Part shown: one piece after another, positions 25,526 through 38,235 of the stretch | Layout: each line of letters begins with the position of its first letter | Numbering within the stretch: position 1 is the first letter of the stretch | Translations under genes and position numbers: made by a program | Notes under the pieces: model-generated | Told to the model about the DNA's origin: nothing | The model's input: the letters and a program-made list of their open reading frames with translations, nothing else | Databases searched by the model: none | From: Tanytarsus gracilentus | Taxonomy: Eukaryota; Arthropoda; Insecta; Diptera; Chironomidae | DNA length: 64,000 bases | Reading direction: 5' to 3' | Assembly (NCBI GenBank): GCA_038502055.1 | Contig: JAXRKN010000044.1 | Coordinates: 5,480,001-5,544,000, forward strand

Positions 25526-25896
25526 AATATTATCCTAGGAATGTCTTCTAGTTTCTATTATAGAGTAAAAAAAATAGTCAGCAGATGCAGCGGAAATAAA
25601 TGTCCGTAGGCTGTACCAACACTTAATTTTTTTATTTACGTTTGTTGAACTTTATTTGAAGGAAAAAAAATAATTTTTTAAAAATATGTAAAAAGAATTA
25701 ACGTTAAGAATAATATTTATGCAATTATATCTCTAGTGCGGCTCATACTGACATCTGTGCAGTAGATTATGGGCTTAATTTCATTTGTTTGTATAGTGGA
25801 AAGAATTTTTTCTATCTAATTTTCTACAATTATTCTTCCTTACTTCTTTCTTAAGAAATTTTACGCGAGCGTAAACTTAGAATGTGTTCTGTGGTG

Positions 25897-25950
25897 CAAG
25901 GGATGGCAAATTTAATGTTGAGAATTTTAATTTTCATTCACCATCCCTTG
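25897..25950. repeat. Short palindromic element, compact copy
   Basis: CAAGGGATGGC is mirrored by ACCATCCCTTG with only about 32 bp between, 54 bp overall. It has the shortest core of the family and a clean palindrome. Confidence 0.6.
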
Positions 25951-26899
25951 AAATTTATTAAAAACTTTCAAAACATTTTTTTCCTCAATCAATAAGCGAA
26001 TTCACGAATCTTCACATTACTGACTTAAATAAAAATTTTATTCTTCATTTTCTGACTTACTCTAGTTACGCATTAATGAAAAACGAAAGAAGAAGGAATG
26101 AACTCAAATTATTGACTTAACACGACCTATAGGAATAATGAAATACACACAATGTTATAGAGGAGCATGATTAATTCATTTTTAAAGAAAAAGAGGAGAG
26201 AAAACTTACAGTTTCTAGTTTTTTTTGGTGGGGAGAAAAGAAAAATACGAAAATCTGAATTTATTACCTTTAGAAGAAGAAAAAAAGTTGGCACGCACGG
26301 TTCGCTCTGAATTGATTAAAATTTTCAACATTTTTGAGCTGGATAGTTGAAAAATTAATATTTGTTTTTTTTTAAATAAAAGTTGTCATCCCTGTTCCAG
26401 ACAATTCACAATCCAAAAGACTTCCGTATGAGTCAGAGTGCTTCGTACGTGCCACGGAAGGTGTCAAATTTTAAAAAATTATTAAACTCGAGAGACTTAT
26501 CCACAGTCCAGTATTAAGTCAAACACGTCATAGGAAGAAATAACGATAAGAATTAATTAAGCTCTTTTTTCTCTCCATAATTGTTCGCACTCACTCGCTG
26601 GCATGCATACAAAAAAATCCAATGCAGTAAAACAGAATAAAAAAGCATTTTTGTACTCTCTCTTGTGCACACTTGCACATACATTTTAATCCATCAAGCA
26701 CCCGCAAAATGAATGTGTGATGACGAGTGAATTAATTGCGAAATTAATCAGACCTCATTCCATCTGTTGACTCACAGTGAATAATAATAAATTAAAGTGG
26801 CTATAAATATAAAAAAAACAAGTTGGCAAATGCATTAAACTTTAATTGGCGCTAACTTTTTAAACAGTTTTTATAATTTTTTTCCTTTTTCGTCGTTGG

Positions 26900-27522
26900 C
26901 GTCTCACTATGGGAAAAAATTTAAATTTGCAATCATTACTAATGAAAATGAAATGGCTTATTTTTCAAAAAGTTCATGCTCATTAAATTTTGTCCTTAAA
27001 CCTCCTAAAAATGCTAAGAACCAATTTTTTCGACGTAATCATTTTCACCCATTTTTATGAACCCTCTGAAAATTTAATTTTTTAAATGAGCTCTCTTTTC
27101 TCTTTCACTTCTGACTTTTTTTTGAAATTTTTTTTTTTTTTCTCTATATTTATCAACAGATTTTTTATTATATCTATATTTAAAATTCTTAACTTAGTTA
27201 AGAATAGTTGGAAGTTATATATTCTCATACTTTAATTTTTGAAAATTAATACAGTAATATAAATAAAAATTGATTTTCTGAAAGTTCAACTAATTTGAAA
27301 TTTAGTGCTGGATATTTTTTTGTACTAGAATTTATCTACGAATCTTTTATGTTGTACCAAAAAAAATATCCAGCATTTAATTGTAAATTTTAAACTTTAA
27401 AAATCAATTTTTTAAATTTATTTTCTTTTCCTTTTTTTTTTTTTTAAGTCCAAATTATATGTATTGGAATTATTCATAACTTCCAACTGATGTCTTGACA
27501 CTCAAAGAAAAGAAATTTTTAG

Positions 27523-27556
<34 letters not shown>

Positions 27557-27830
27557 GTTGATAAATCGATAAGAATAAAAAAATAAAAACTTTTCAGAAA
27601 GAACCAAGTTCAGGAAGTGAAAGAGTAAAAAGTTAGAGCTATTTAAGAAAATTAAATTTTAAGAGGTTCATAGAAAATGGGTGCAAACACTGATTCTACG
27701 TCAAAAAATTGTTTTTGTTTTTAGGAGGTTTAAGGACCAACATTTGATTGCCATGAAACCTAAGAATAATAGGCATTTCATTTTCTTGAGTTTCGAGCGG
27801 AAAATTAAATCTTTTTCCAATAGTGCGTCT
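26900..27830. repeat. Long imperfect palindrome, ~445-bp arms around a ~25-bp loop
   Basis: CCTTAAACCTCCTAAAAA (26992-27009 region) is matched in reverse complement by TTTTTAGGAGGTTTAAGG near 27719-27737. Outward, AAAATGAAATGGCTTATT pairs with the complement of a segment at about 27760-27785. Inward, CACCCATTTTTATGAACC and TTGGAAGTTATA pair with segments on the other arm, down to TGCTGGATATTTTTTTGTAC against GTACCAAAAAAAATATCC at the centre (about 27340). Arms differ by substitutions and indels, including a ~30-nt A run at 27523-27551. It could be a foldback/MITE-type element or the template of a long hairpin RNA. Confidence 0.8.
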
Positions 27831-28698
27831 GAGAATTTTGCGGTAAAAGTTTTAAATCGAGAAATATCAATTTCCTTAATAAATTTTCATTTTCTTCCTC
27901 GTCGAGAGAAAAGTAAAAATCATTTCAAGCTCCCAAATATCAACCCTATACTAATGTTTTTTATCTCCTCAATCAAAAACAATTTTTTTTCGATATATCG
28001 AAACATTTCTTATCAGCACATACACACACTCACATATTTTTAGGAGTAAATAGAAAGAAAAACCTTAACACGGGCTTAACCAAAATATGAAAAACGAGGA
28101 AAACCAATAAAAACCAGCAACAATAATGAAAAATAACAATGATTAAATCCCAATAAAGTTCTCTATATATATTGTGTAATGCTTTTTGATACCAATTAAT
28201 AAATGGAAAGGTAAAAAATAAACAGAATAGTAAAAATCCACATGCAAAAAATGGGGTTGAGTGTAAATTAGGTCACAATTTTAATTTTTGAAAGATTTTA
28301 AAGTCATTAGAAAAAATATCAAGATGAAATAATTCAAAATTTTAGTGTCACCTAATTTACAAACTTCCCCAAACATTAGAAATTATTTTAAAGGTCATAA
28401 AGTGATGAAAATTTTTCTTTCAAACTCATCAAAATTGATGATTTATCAAAAAGTTATTTTCTATCAACAAATTGCTGGTAATTCATCAATTTTGAGGTTA
28501 TTCAACCTTTCTTTTATCCGTGCGCACATCTTTTTACCTTTTACAGATTTTATCTTGAATTTTTTTGCTAAAAACGTTCGAGCGAAAAATGAAAGAGAAA
28601 TTAAATTCGCAAAGCTCGATTTTAATTGGATTGGCGCGTGCTTATTGCATATTTTAGATGTGTTTAATGCACACAACAAATTGGGCTCTTTGTGGATT

Positions 28699-28772
28699 AG
28701 TCAAGGGGTGGAAAATTTTGATTAAAATTTAAAATTTAGAGAAACAAAAATTCAAATTTTCACACCTTGACT
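28699..28772. repeat. Short palindromic element, clear copy
   Basis: AGTCAAGGGGTG at the left and CACACCTTGACT at the right form the ends of a 74-bp palindrome with an AAAATTTT-rich core. Confidence 0.6.
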
Positions 28773-29734
28773 GAAACGGTTATTCCACAAAGATTACAAG
28801 CTTAATTGCTTTATAAAAAACATCTCCACTCTTATGATGAGCGTACATAACCACAAATCATAAAAGCACGCAAGAGTATCCAAATGATTAGTTTTATTTT
28901 CTTTATTTTTCGGCTTCCACTTGCGCCGCTTGTGATTCTTCTCAATGAAAATGGAGATTCTCTTAGTTTCCATGGCAGGAAATTCAAATTATTTTTTATT
29001 ACCTTTCTAACTTAATCCTATTAAGTGAAATTGAATTCATTGATATTTGTATAAAAAGTGGAAAAGCTATTAACTGAAATAAAGAAATGAAATTGAATAA
29101 AAAAAGAGCTTTTGTGTATTTTACTTTAATTTTCAGGATTTTGTGGACAGGATGGGAAAACTCGAAATATTTTAATTGATAAATTTAGTTTTAAACTAAA
29201 CCTGAGAGCATAAAAAATTATCATTCATCACCAATTTATAACTGCAACAGAGAATAAAAAATCAGCTAAACTTTTCTTTTCAAATCGTTTTTATTCTTTC
29301 CATTTTCATTTCATTTTCATCGTGAATGTCAATCAGTTTTTTTATTAAAATGTATGTAAGTTTCTAGTATTGGTAAAATCGGCAAAAAATTGCAAATAAA
29401 GACAATTAAATTTCGACGATTCAACCATGACCAGTCACAATAAAAGGGGGGAGAGGAGAAAAAACTTATTTTATGAGGCAAAACGAAACAATTTTTCGTG
29501 TGTGAGTTTCAATTTTTAATTTTTTTTCGCTCATTCCAATTTTCTTCAAATCATTTGGAGTGCAAATTAACAGAAAATATTCCATTTTTTACAACAAAAA
29601 ACTTTTTGAGCTTTTTTACTTAATTTTAGACATTTGAAAATTATTTTCTGATGAGAGAAAAAATTCGCAGCAAAATATATTTTTATTAAAAAAATCTCAT
29701 ATCTTTTATGTCTAAAAAATTTTGGGTATCAACA

Positions 29735-29796
29735 CTTGAGGAATGACACTTAAATTAGCTTGATTGTAAATTGAATTTAGAGTGTCTCAACCCCTG
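29735..29796. repeat. Short palindromic element, weak copy
   Basis: CTTGAGGAATGACAC faces GTGTCTCAACCCC with about 30 bp between. The mirrored GACAC core and CCCC end fit the family only approximately. Confidence 0.3.
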
Positions 29797-32487
29797 CACG
29801 TTTTTAACCCTAAAACTTATTAATCAAGGAAAAAAAATTGTCACAACAAATCCTTATTTACTTCAACATGCGCTTAGTCCTCTCGATTTCACACACTATA
29901 CGACAATACCATAAAATAATCACTAGAAACTGGCATTTTTTCAATTACAATTTAAATTTTGCCTCAATTCTACGCTTTTTTTCATTGTTATAAAAAATTT
30001 TCAATATACAACACTTTGACTTCACCATATTTTTATTCGTCCGATGCAAAATTCTTCTTACTTCTCATATTTTTGCGGAAAACTTTTATTTTATTTCAAC
30101 CTTACTTAAAAAAGTGGCTTTTTTTATTGTTGGGGGATGTTAAATTTTGAGGGGAGAGGTTCATTATTTTTTACCTGAATATTTTTTATGATTATTTTTC
30201 TTTTATGCAATGATTAAAATGCATTTTTTAAAGAGATAAGAAGTGGCTATGACATGTAGGAAAGTTTTCATTTTGATAGGAAAAAGGGCGATAGAAAAGC
30301 ATTTTTATTTAAATTTCAAATGCACGGTTTAAAGTGGAAAATTTAATAACTAAAGGTTTTTTTCCACTCATTTTAAATTTTTGCTCTTAAACACATTTAA
30401 GCGGCATTTTTTTTTCACTTTTCCAAAAGCGATGAAAATTCATCTCGATGTATTTAAATTTTATCCATATGTGTGGGTCTTTTGGCTGCGTCTTCCCTTC
30501 AAAATAAATTTTTATGGTGTATATGCGATGTCACTTTAATGCACGGAAGATGTGTGAAGATCCATCCGAAAGAAGAAGTTTTTTATACTTTTTTATTTTT
30601 ACGACTTTTTATTTTTATTTATTTTTTTTGATGAAGACATGTATGTGGAACGAATGAGGAGCAAGAGATTATTAAGAAGCGAATTTAAACGAATATTTTT
30701 CCTTCATATATTATTTAAGTATTTATGTATAATGGGTAAAAAAGAAAATTCACGGATGAAGCCTGCAAGAAAAAGAGAGAGAAGAAAATTTTATATGATT
30801 TTAATCGGAGATCATTTTTCACTGCTTGTTGAGAAAATTTTTCTATGTGTCATGACATATGCTCGAGTGTGTGTGTATGTATAAAAGAAAGTGTGACTTC
30901 ATTGTGAAAATGCGGAATATTCTAATTAGCTAAAATTAAGTCATCGAGCAGTGAATGAGTCATCGTTTATGGTGAATAAAAAAAACTTTGAACTTGATAA
31001 ATGTTGCCGGATGCACAACTGAACGCAATGCTCTCGTTTTATTGCTGTCGAAAAACAATCATCCATGACATTGTTATCAATGTACACAATAGTCACTGTC
31101 CCGACACAAAGCGATAGAAGAAGAGTTCATTAAACTTTTCGAATTGTCAATGCGGCATGAATGAAAAAAAAATTTCCTCGTACGACACGCGATTTGACCT
31201 TCTCTAAAATTATTGTAATCTTATTTTCACTGCTCTGATTCATTTTCGCGAAAGAAAATTCTCATCAGATGATTTTCTATTTTCAGAAGTTTTAATTGCC
31301 ATTTTTTTAAATGTTTGTTTATTTTTTAGGCTTGATTTAACGACGAGATTAATGTTTTACGAATTAACATTGACGTCATATGAACAGAAATCTTACGTAA
31401 TTTTACACTCTTCCATAAAGATAACTGAAAAGTGCAAAAATCACCTGAAAATCAAAATGATAAGAAAAAAATTGCATAACGAAACTCATAAAAAGAAATT
31501 TAATTAGAAAAAACCTTCTTTATTTTTCACAATTTCTTACGCAATCATTTTTCCACTTTTCCTTTCAAGAAAATTACTTTTTTACTCTTTTTATGCGGCG
31601 AGAGACACAAAATCGTAAATAAAATAATAAAAACAAATATTAAAACGAGTTGCTTCTAATCAACTTAATTAAAAAAAAATGCGCGACGACGAGCGAAAAG
31701 GATTTTTAGAGAGAAAAGTTTTTTTTTAAAATAAAGAAATTCCTTATCGTCATTTTATTCAGACTGAAATAGCAACAAAGTTGATAAAATCTGAGAATGA
31801 AACTCGAAAAAAGCTCAATTCGTATACAAAGAGAAGATAAAGAAAAATTTGTTGCTGATAATTTTTTTTCGGGGTTAAAAGAGAGAATTTACCAAATAAA
31901 AAATTATGTTTTGTGTTTTTAATAATTAATATTATATTTTCATATCATAAAAAAAAGAAGTATTTTGGCCAGACAGAATTTCAAAAACATTTTTAACTTA
32001 GATATGAGAGCGAAAAAAAAAGATAATGAAAGAGTCTCGGAATTGATTGGAAAATTCAAATTTGACAAAATTTGAACTTTCTTTATTCCGCAATTTAATT
32101 TTTTTTTACAAAAAATGAAAATTTCAAAAAATTATATTCAAAAAGAGGCGGCTGATGATGGGATGCTTAATAATTTTGCAATTTTTTTTTCTTTTATAAT
32201 AAGATGTGTTTGTTGAATATAAAATTAATTAGGGGGAGGATGTGCCGTTTAGTGGAAACGAAGGAGCATATTCATAGACATCTCTCTCCATCACACGATG
32301 ACGACGATGAAACAAAAAATTAGACGGGTGATTATTGATATCTTGCTTACACATTTCTTTTCTGCAAATGAAGGTTTTTTTTTGTAAATATAATTTTGCT
32401 CGTGACCGACTTATTTGTTGCGGGGGACTTGTGTGTGTTGTGAGGTTTTTGTGTTTGTGTGCTTATTTGACGATCTATGCTTACCTT

Positions 32488-35400
32488 CTAATAACCACAT
32501 GTAATCAAATAGTCTCCAAGTTTCTCAACTACGGATGCGGCTTGTTGTGGCTGAACCGGCTCTTCATAGATTGCAACAATTACAGCTGTGAAATTAATTA
32601 AATATTTTTAATGTGAAAATTTTATTGTTTTATTCTCTCACCTTGGGTTGTCTTCATACAATGAACGCCAGTTTTGCCTAGCTTGGCGCGGACAACACGA
32701 TCTGTTCCCGAGAGGTAAATGTGACGTTGACCGGCGAGAGTTAGTCCACCCGCTGTTAATATTTCGGTCTTATCAAATCCTTGTACTAGTTTGGCAAGTT
32801 CTTCTTTTGTCACCTGGAAAAATTAAAAACAAATTAATCATCGCGAGAAAAATATTTTTAAATGAATTACACGCGACGACAGGGACATTAAAAAAGGTCA
32901 CAACAAATAATCGCATCGCTTCTTAATAGATTATTCGTCACGAGACTCGAATAAATCTGAAAAAATTTCTGCTAATAATCATCATCATCACCGTGAACTA
33001 TCAAAATGGAATTATTTAATCATGTTAAATTGAGCCATTGAAAATTGAATAAATTGTATGTCATCTCTGGCTTTATGCAAAAGTTTCTCTCGCACTACGA
33101 GATGTGTGTGAAAAATGTTGATGTTTTTTTATAAATGACTGTTTAAAAATAGAATCCGCGGCGCACACGTCGCTTACAAAGATGAAGAAAATAAGTAAAA
33201 TTGAGTGTGAAACCTTTATGTATCGCAATGATGGTGTTGCCCAAATTACATACCGGCATGCGCGGCTTCATTTAATTCTCATTTAATGTAATCTCTTTTC
33301 TCTTTTGTTTAAAATTACTTTTTCTTCGCGCAACTTGAACCGAAACGATTCTCTTTATATTTTTAAATTGTTGCGCAATTAATTCAACCGGTGACATAAA
33401 CACTCTTCACTCTCTCTCTCTCTCTCGTCGACTCGGTCGGGAATCTTACTTTGTTCGAAAATATAAAACAATGAAACGTAATAGAGTTTGTCTCGTATTT
33501 CAGCGATTAATTTGCAATTTAAGAATAAATGAACTAAGCACACACTCCCGAAAGGAAAAACTTGTATATAAAATATTCCCATCGCATGATTAAAATTGAA
33601 ACATGTGTCAAGGAATAATGTTATCATTTATTTTATTTAAATTTATCGCAGTATTTTAAAAAGGTGAACTTTTGAATTGAAATTGTTGTTGATGACACAT
33701 ATGTATTTTTTTTCGCAACAACATTTTAGCTTTAAACTTCACTCGAAGCATTGAGAAATTTCTTAAAAAATTATAAGCTCACATCACGTCATCGCACTGC
33801 CAATCATGGAAATGATCATAAAAACACATGCACATACTCTGCTATGTCAACTCATATTTCATTTAACACAGCAATTCACTGACGCCATCATAAAAATAAA
33901 GTTGATATCGTTAAGAAGCTTAAAACAGCAGAAAAATTTAGAGTTTTGTGTACTCAATCTTGATACTATTTTACCTATTTTCATATTCATCACGTAAAAG
34001 AGACGAACGTTTAAACTTTTTATTTTGATGAAAGTGTAACAAGTAGAAAATTCGAGTCAATCTAACGGTAAAGAAAGTTGCAAATTAGAACATCAGAAGA
34101 AGTTTAAAGGAAAGAGAGAAAATTATGTTGTGACAATTACGGATTGCCTTAATCTTAAATCTTTTGATTCATAATCTGACATGGTAAAATTGCAGTCGAC
34201 CCTTTTTTCGTAAGATTTAAGAAATAATCTCTAGACTGCACACCCAAGCCTCAGACCCCCTTTCACTCTCAATGAAATTTGCAAAATGTGTGATCATCGG
34301 CATGTGAACCATATGGTGCCTGCTCTAAAGGCACAACTAAATTAATTCATTTGCGACGTTCAACAACAGCTATAAGGCATGCTTACTTAAATTTAATCAG
34401 ACGTGGCAACGACGAATATTGGCATGAAGCACTTTTTGTGTATTAAAAAAGGTTCAAAATTTACGTGATAATACAAAATTAATTCAATGCGGATGTCTTT
34501 AACTCTTATTATAATTTTTTGTCATTCAATTTCCAGTTCAATGAACTCCATTCAGAATTAATCAAATTAATTTTACTATGAATGGAAATCACGTATTTGT
34601 ATTTTGATACAAAAAGCACCCGCACGCAATGAGATGCGCCTTCATATCTATTCTCGCTCAAAAAATGAAATTCATATCCGTTAATTGAAGTGCACCAATT
34701 GGCCTTGACATTAACGCCATCACTCGACAGATGCTCGACCGAACGAGAATTTGTGTTTAAGGCACAATTGAATAGCCTCATTTATATTATATGTGTTGTG
34801 CATGTGTTTTATCCATGCATGAGAGATTATCTCTCGCTTTATACTACTCGGTAGGAAGAAAATTATCATCACTGTTATTTATTAAGAAGTTCGAGAATGA
34901 GCGTGAACAAATAAGGGAGAGAAAAAAAGAGATAAATAAATAAATAACAAATGCTGTTACGAGAAGAAAAACGGCGGCGATGGTGAGCTCATTTCAAGGG
35001 CAAAATTGCATATCATATATAAATGAGAGAACACTCCTCATTAAGGTTTTATTGTTTAATGAGTGAGGAATTTTTTCCATAATATTTACATTCTGTTACA
35101 TTTGAGAGGTGTTTTATAGACATAATAACGAGCTGGAGATAAAATAATGGATATAATGTTGCACAAACTTGAAAATTATTAGAATTCCAAACAAAAATCT
35201 AACGGTCAAAAATATTTTAAAACCATCCATCGTGAACACATCATAATTCACTCAAAGAGAATGTAGAAAATTACAGTTTAGAAGAAATCATATTTCACTT
35301 TCATCACATGCAATTATGGCAACGCGTTAAACTAGAAAAAATGTGCAAGGTGCAAGAAGATCTTTTTTTTATGGCTTACAAGCACACATTCGGACTTTCT

Positions 35401-37322
35401 TTACTGCACGATTTTCTTGAGAAAACAATTTTCCACAACTTTCAAATTTCTTGAAATATGGATCATGTGTTGCTTGTACCCCGAAAAAAAAATATAAAGA
35501 GAGTGTGAAGTGAGAAAGTTCACCTTTACACCCTCTTACACCCAATTATTAAAACAAGCCGGTTTTGAGTTGCCACAGCAATAGTGCGGCAAGAAAACAC
35601 ATTAATGCCCTAATGAAGTCCCATTCATGCGTAAATCGAAATTCAGTAAGCGCCACCGTTAAAAAAAAGGGGTGACAAATAAAAATTTATGTACTGCATA
35701 ATGTTGTGAAATAGCAATCCGGACTTTATTGTCTTCGCTATACGCGACTCGGATGATAATGATGAAGCATCCATGCTAAATAAAGAGTCATGAGTAATGG
35801 ATCGAACAATGACTCATCGTCATTGGAATCAACAACAATATTACATATACATTGTGATGTGTGATGATTTCATTCGTCCTGCGGACATATCGCGTGGTAA
35901 AATTAAATCCCTCTTTTTTAAAAAAACTTTTTTTTTGCAGTTATAAATTCCAAATAATTTTTAAACGAAAAAAGGGGTGATAATGAAGGGCATCGAGTCT
36001 GGTTTCTTTTACTTTCAACTCAATTTGGCAATAATATAAAGTCATACGTGTAGGACGATCGTCGCGATTCAAACTGCAGTCCAAAATCTCTCTCTCTCTT
36101 TCACAAAAAAAAAAATATAATCACCGACAATGGCACATAGAGGTGCCAATGAACTTTTCATCTCTCTCGCATATATATATTTCGCAGTGTCTCGGGAAGT
36201 TCGAGAAGATGCGCATTTGCAAAAAATCTCTTTTTTTTCGAGTATCATCGTCATTAAAAAATAGTGTAGTGATGATACTTTAATGATGACATAAATCAGC
36301 AGCGTAAACTTTTTTGCCGGCTCGGCTATGAAAATTTTTTGATGACACTTTATGTAACGAATTTTAATGAATTTTTTTTTTGCTAAATCGAATGAGCAAT
36401 TCATAAAATTCAATATTCATCGCAGTCATATGCAACAATATTAAAAATAATTAATATTCTATCCACTCGGGGGACGTCGCTCGATAGCGATGAAATGAGA
36501 AAATCACATTTTTTGCGAAAAAGAAATTCAAGTGCTGAAAAAAGAACTCGATATTTTTTTTTGCCATGTCGTTACTTGAGACTACATATATAATATTCCT
36601 CTCTTAGTTATCCAAAAGCACACAAACACATACACATTTGAACCAGTGTGCACATATACAATGGCAATTCTCTCACAATTCTACTTCTTTTTTTTTTGAT
36701 GATGATGAGGACGCCATTTTGGACCGGCAGAATTTGGAATTTTAATGAAATTTTCAGCACTTTTTAGCACATCGAAAGCCAATTGACTTCTCACGAAAGA
36801 TCCACACGATCGAATCATCACAATTTCTCGAACATCCGGTGAGTCATGTCTGAGATTTCAATGCAAAATGTTCAACGTGTCGTCGGGGAGAGTGGAAAAA
36901 AGTTAATTAACAATGACAATGATGCTTATGTGAGCGCATGGTCTCAAAATTTTAGGGCTTTGAACTGCGCTCGAACGATTCGCGATAACCAAAAAGCTTA
37001 AAGTTATTGATAGATAAGTGAAAATTTCCGACACACCCAAAAAACGTGGTGCGATGTGAAAATTTTCTGATTTCTTCGAGGAGGTCGCGAGTATGCGATG
37101 CAATTATGCATGACAATTAGATCCAGTTGAGTTTCTGGATGTCGTTAAGGGTTAAAATTGAGATCCAGTCGTGTCGCTGGATCTCGTTGAAAAATTTCGC
37201 AATATACTCACATCGAAGCCTTCGGATTTTGCCCAAACTCCACCGTCGTGTCCGGCAATGCAGGCCTTTGAGACACATTGTGATGCAATTAATTGGTTGT
37301 CTACGTAGTCTTGCCAACTCAT
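32488..37322 (-). CDS. chic: Profilin (chickadee orthologue)
   Basis: Three coding exons on the minus strand: 37322-37212, 32813-32642 and 32585-32488. They total 381 nt, giving 126 aa, exactly the usual insect length. The protein starts MSWQDYVDNQLIASQC and ends VVEKLGDYLITCGY; the middle has TLAGQRHIYLSGTDRVVRAK and the conserved GVHCMKTTQ. Profilin binds monomeric actin and poly-proline proteins in the cytoplasm and feeds actin to formins and Ena/VASP (established). N-terminal W3, Y6 and C-terminal Y126 of the poly-proline pocket are present. Intron 1 is 4.4 kb (phase 0, after Asp37) and intron 2 is 56 bp (phase 1). TTLL4 lies upstream on the same strand. Complete and apparently functional. 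Confidence 0.97.
32814..37211 (-). other. Profilin intron 1, 4.4 kb
   Basis: The donor GTGAGT lies directly after the Asp37 codon and the acceptor is TTTTTCCAG. It contains a (CT)n tract near 33411-33426 and two adjacent hairpins at 37120-37183 close to the donor. No nested gene was supported. The large size could host enhancers (inference). Confidence 0.7.
37120..37183. repeat. Twin 21-22 bp hairpins just inside profilin intron 1
   Basis: GATCCAG...CTGGAT occurs at 37120-37140 and again as GATCCAG...CTGGATC at 37162-37183. Each is followed by a similar segment (GTCGTTAA / TCGTTGA), so the 42-bp unit looks like a tandem duplication of a stem-loop. It begins about 29 bp from the 5' splice site. 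Confidence 0.55.
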
Positions 37323-37700
37323 TTTTTTAGCTTTTTAAATTTCCTTTTTGTGTAATGCGAAAAAAATTCTTTTCTTTTTTTTGTGTGTCTAAGGTGCTCT
37401 CGGCTCGACTCGCTTGCTCTCTCTCTCCTTTCTTTCGCAGGGCTTGATGTAATCCAATAGAAACTATTTAAATCCTTTACAATTTACACTGTACGCGTTA
37501 AACCGAAATAATTTTTGTGTAAGTTTGATTTTGGGGGGGATTAAACTTGGAAAAATGGCACAGAGTCCAACTTTTAGATTTATTTTCGGCGAGGAATAAA
37601 AATTGATGATTTTACTCCGGTCTCCGTCTAAGAACTGAGAGGACTCTCTCTTTCTCTTTTCTTTTTTTAGTTTTTGGCTACGGGTGTGTTCGAGTTTGAG
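37323..37700 (-). promoter_or_regulatory. Putative 5' UTR and promoter region of profilin
   Basis: Reading on the minus strand, a purine-rich GGAGAGAGAGAGCAAGCG segment (GAGA-factor-like) lies about 85-105 bp before the ATG. An initiator-like CTCAGTTC lies at about 37632-37639. A TTTAAATAG at about 37465-37473 is an alternative TATA-like element. Which start is used cannot be decided from sequence alone. Confidence 0.35.
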
Positions 37701-38235
37701 AGGTAATTGAGGTTATTTGGGTTGTGTTGTTATTTTTGAAAAAAATACGTTACAAAAAGATTTTGAATTTTTCGATGTTTTTAAATTTAATTTTGTTGAA
37801 TTAAAAATTGTTTCACTGAAAATTAAATGATAACTTTGATCAACTTATATAATTATGGTCTTAAAAAAATTTATTGTTCACATGAGCTTCTCGAATCGGT
37901 TGAGATTTAAAAAATGCGGGAAATTAATACTGCCAAAAAATTAAATTAATTAACAAGAAATAAATTCTTCTAAATTTCTTTTATTTCAGCTGTTGGTTTT
38001 TTCTCTTAAAACATAATAAATTAAAATGATCTGTGTCGACTTTAAAACAACCAATCACAATATTATTATTAAAACACTTGCACTTTCTTATCAAATTAAT
38101 CATTATGGATTTGCAAAAATTAATTTCAAGAGAAATTGAAAGTTTGTCTTCACGTCGATTTCAAACTATACAAATTAATGAGTGTAAAATATTTGTTTTG
38201 GGAGAAAACGTTTAATTTAAATTATTACTTTTTGG

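Larger units (their letters stand above)
25526..32487. other. Intergenic region between the large gene and profilin, about 7 kb
   Basis: Contains the 3' UTR of the large gene (an AATAAA at about 25594), three short palindromic elements, the ~930 bp palindrome at 26900-27830 and, at its right end, the profilin 3' UTR (a reverse-strand AATAAA at about 32082-32087). The two genes converge here. No coding sequence was supported. Confidence 0.6.

Noticed and set aside
33411..33426. (CT)n tract as a functional GAGA site in profilin intron 1
   Set aside because: Simple CT/GA tracts are common throughout the window, so this one alone is not evidence of regulation.
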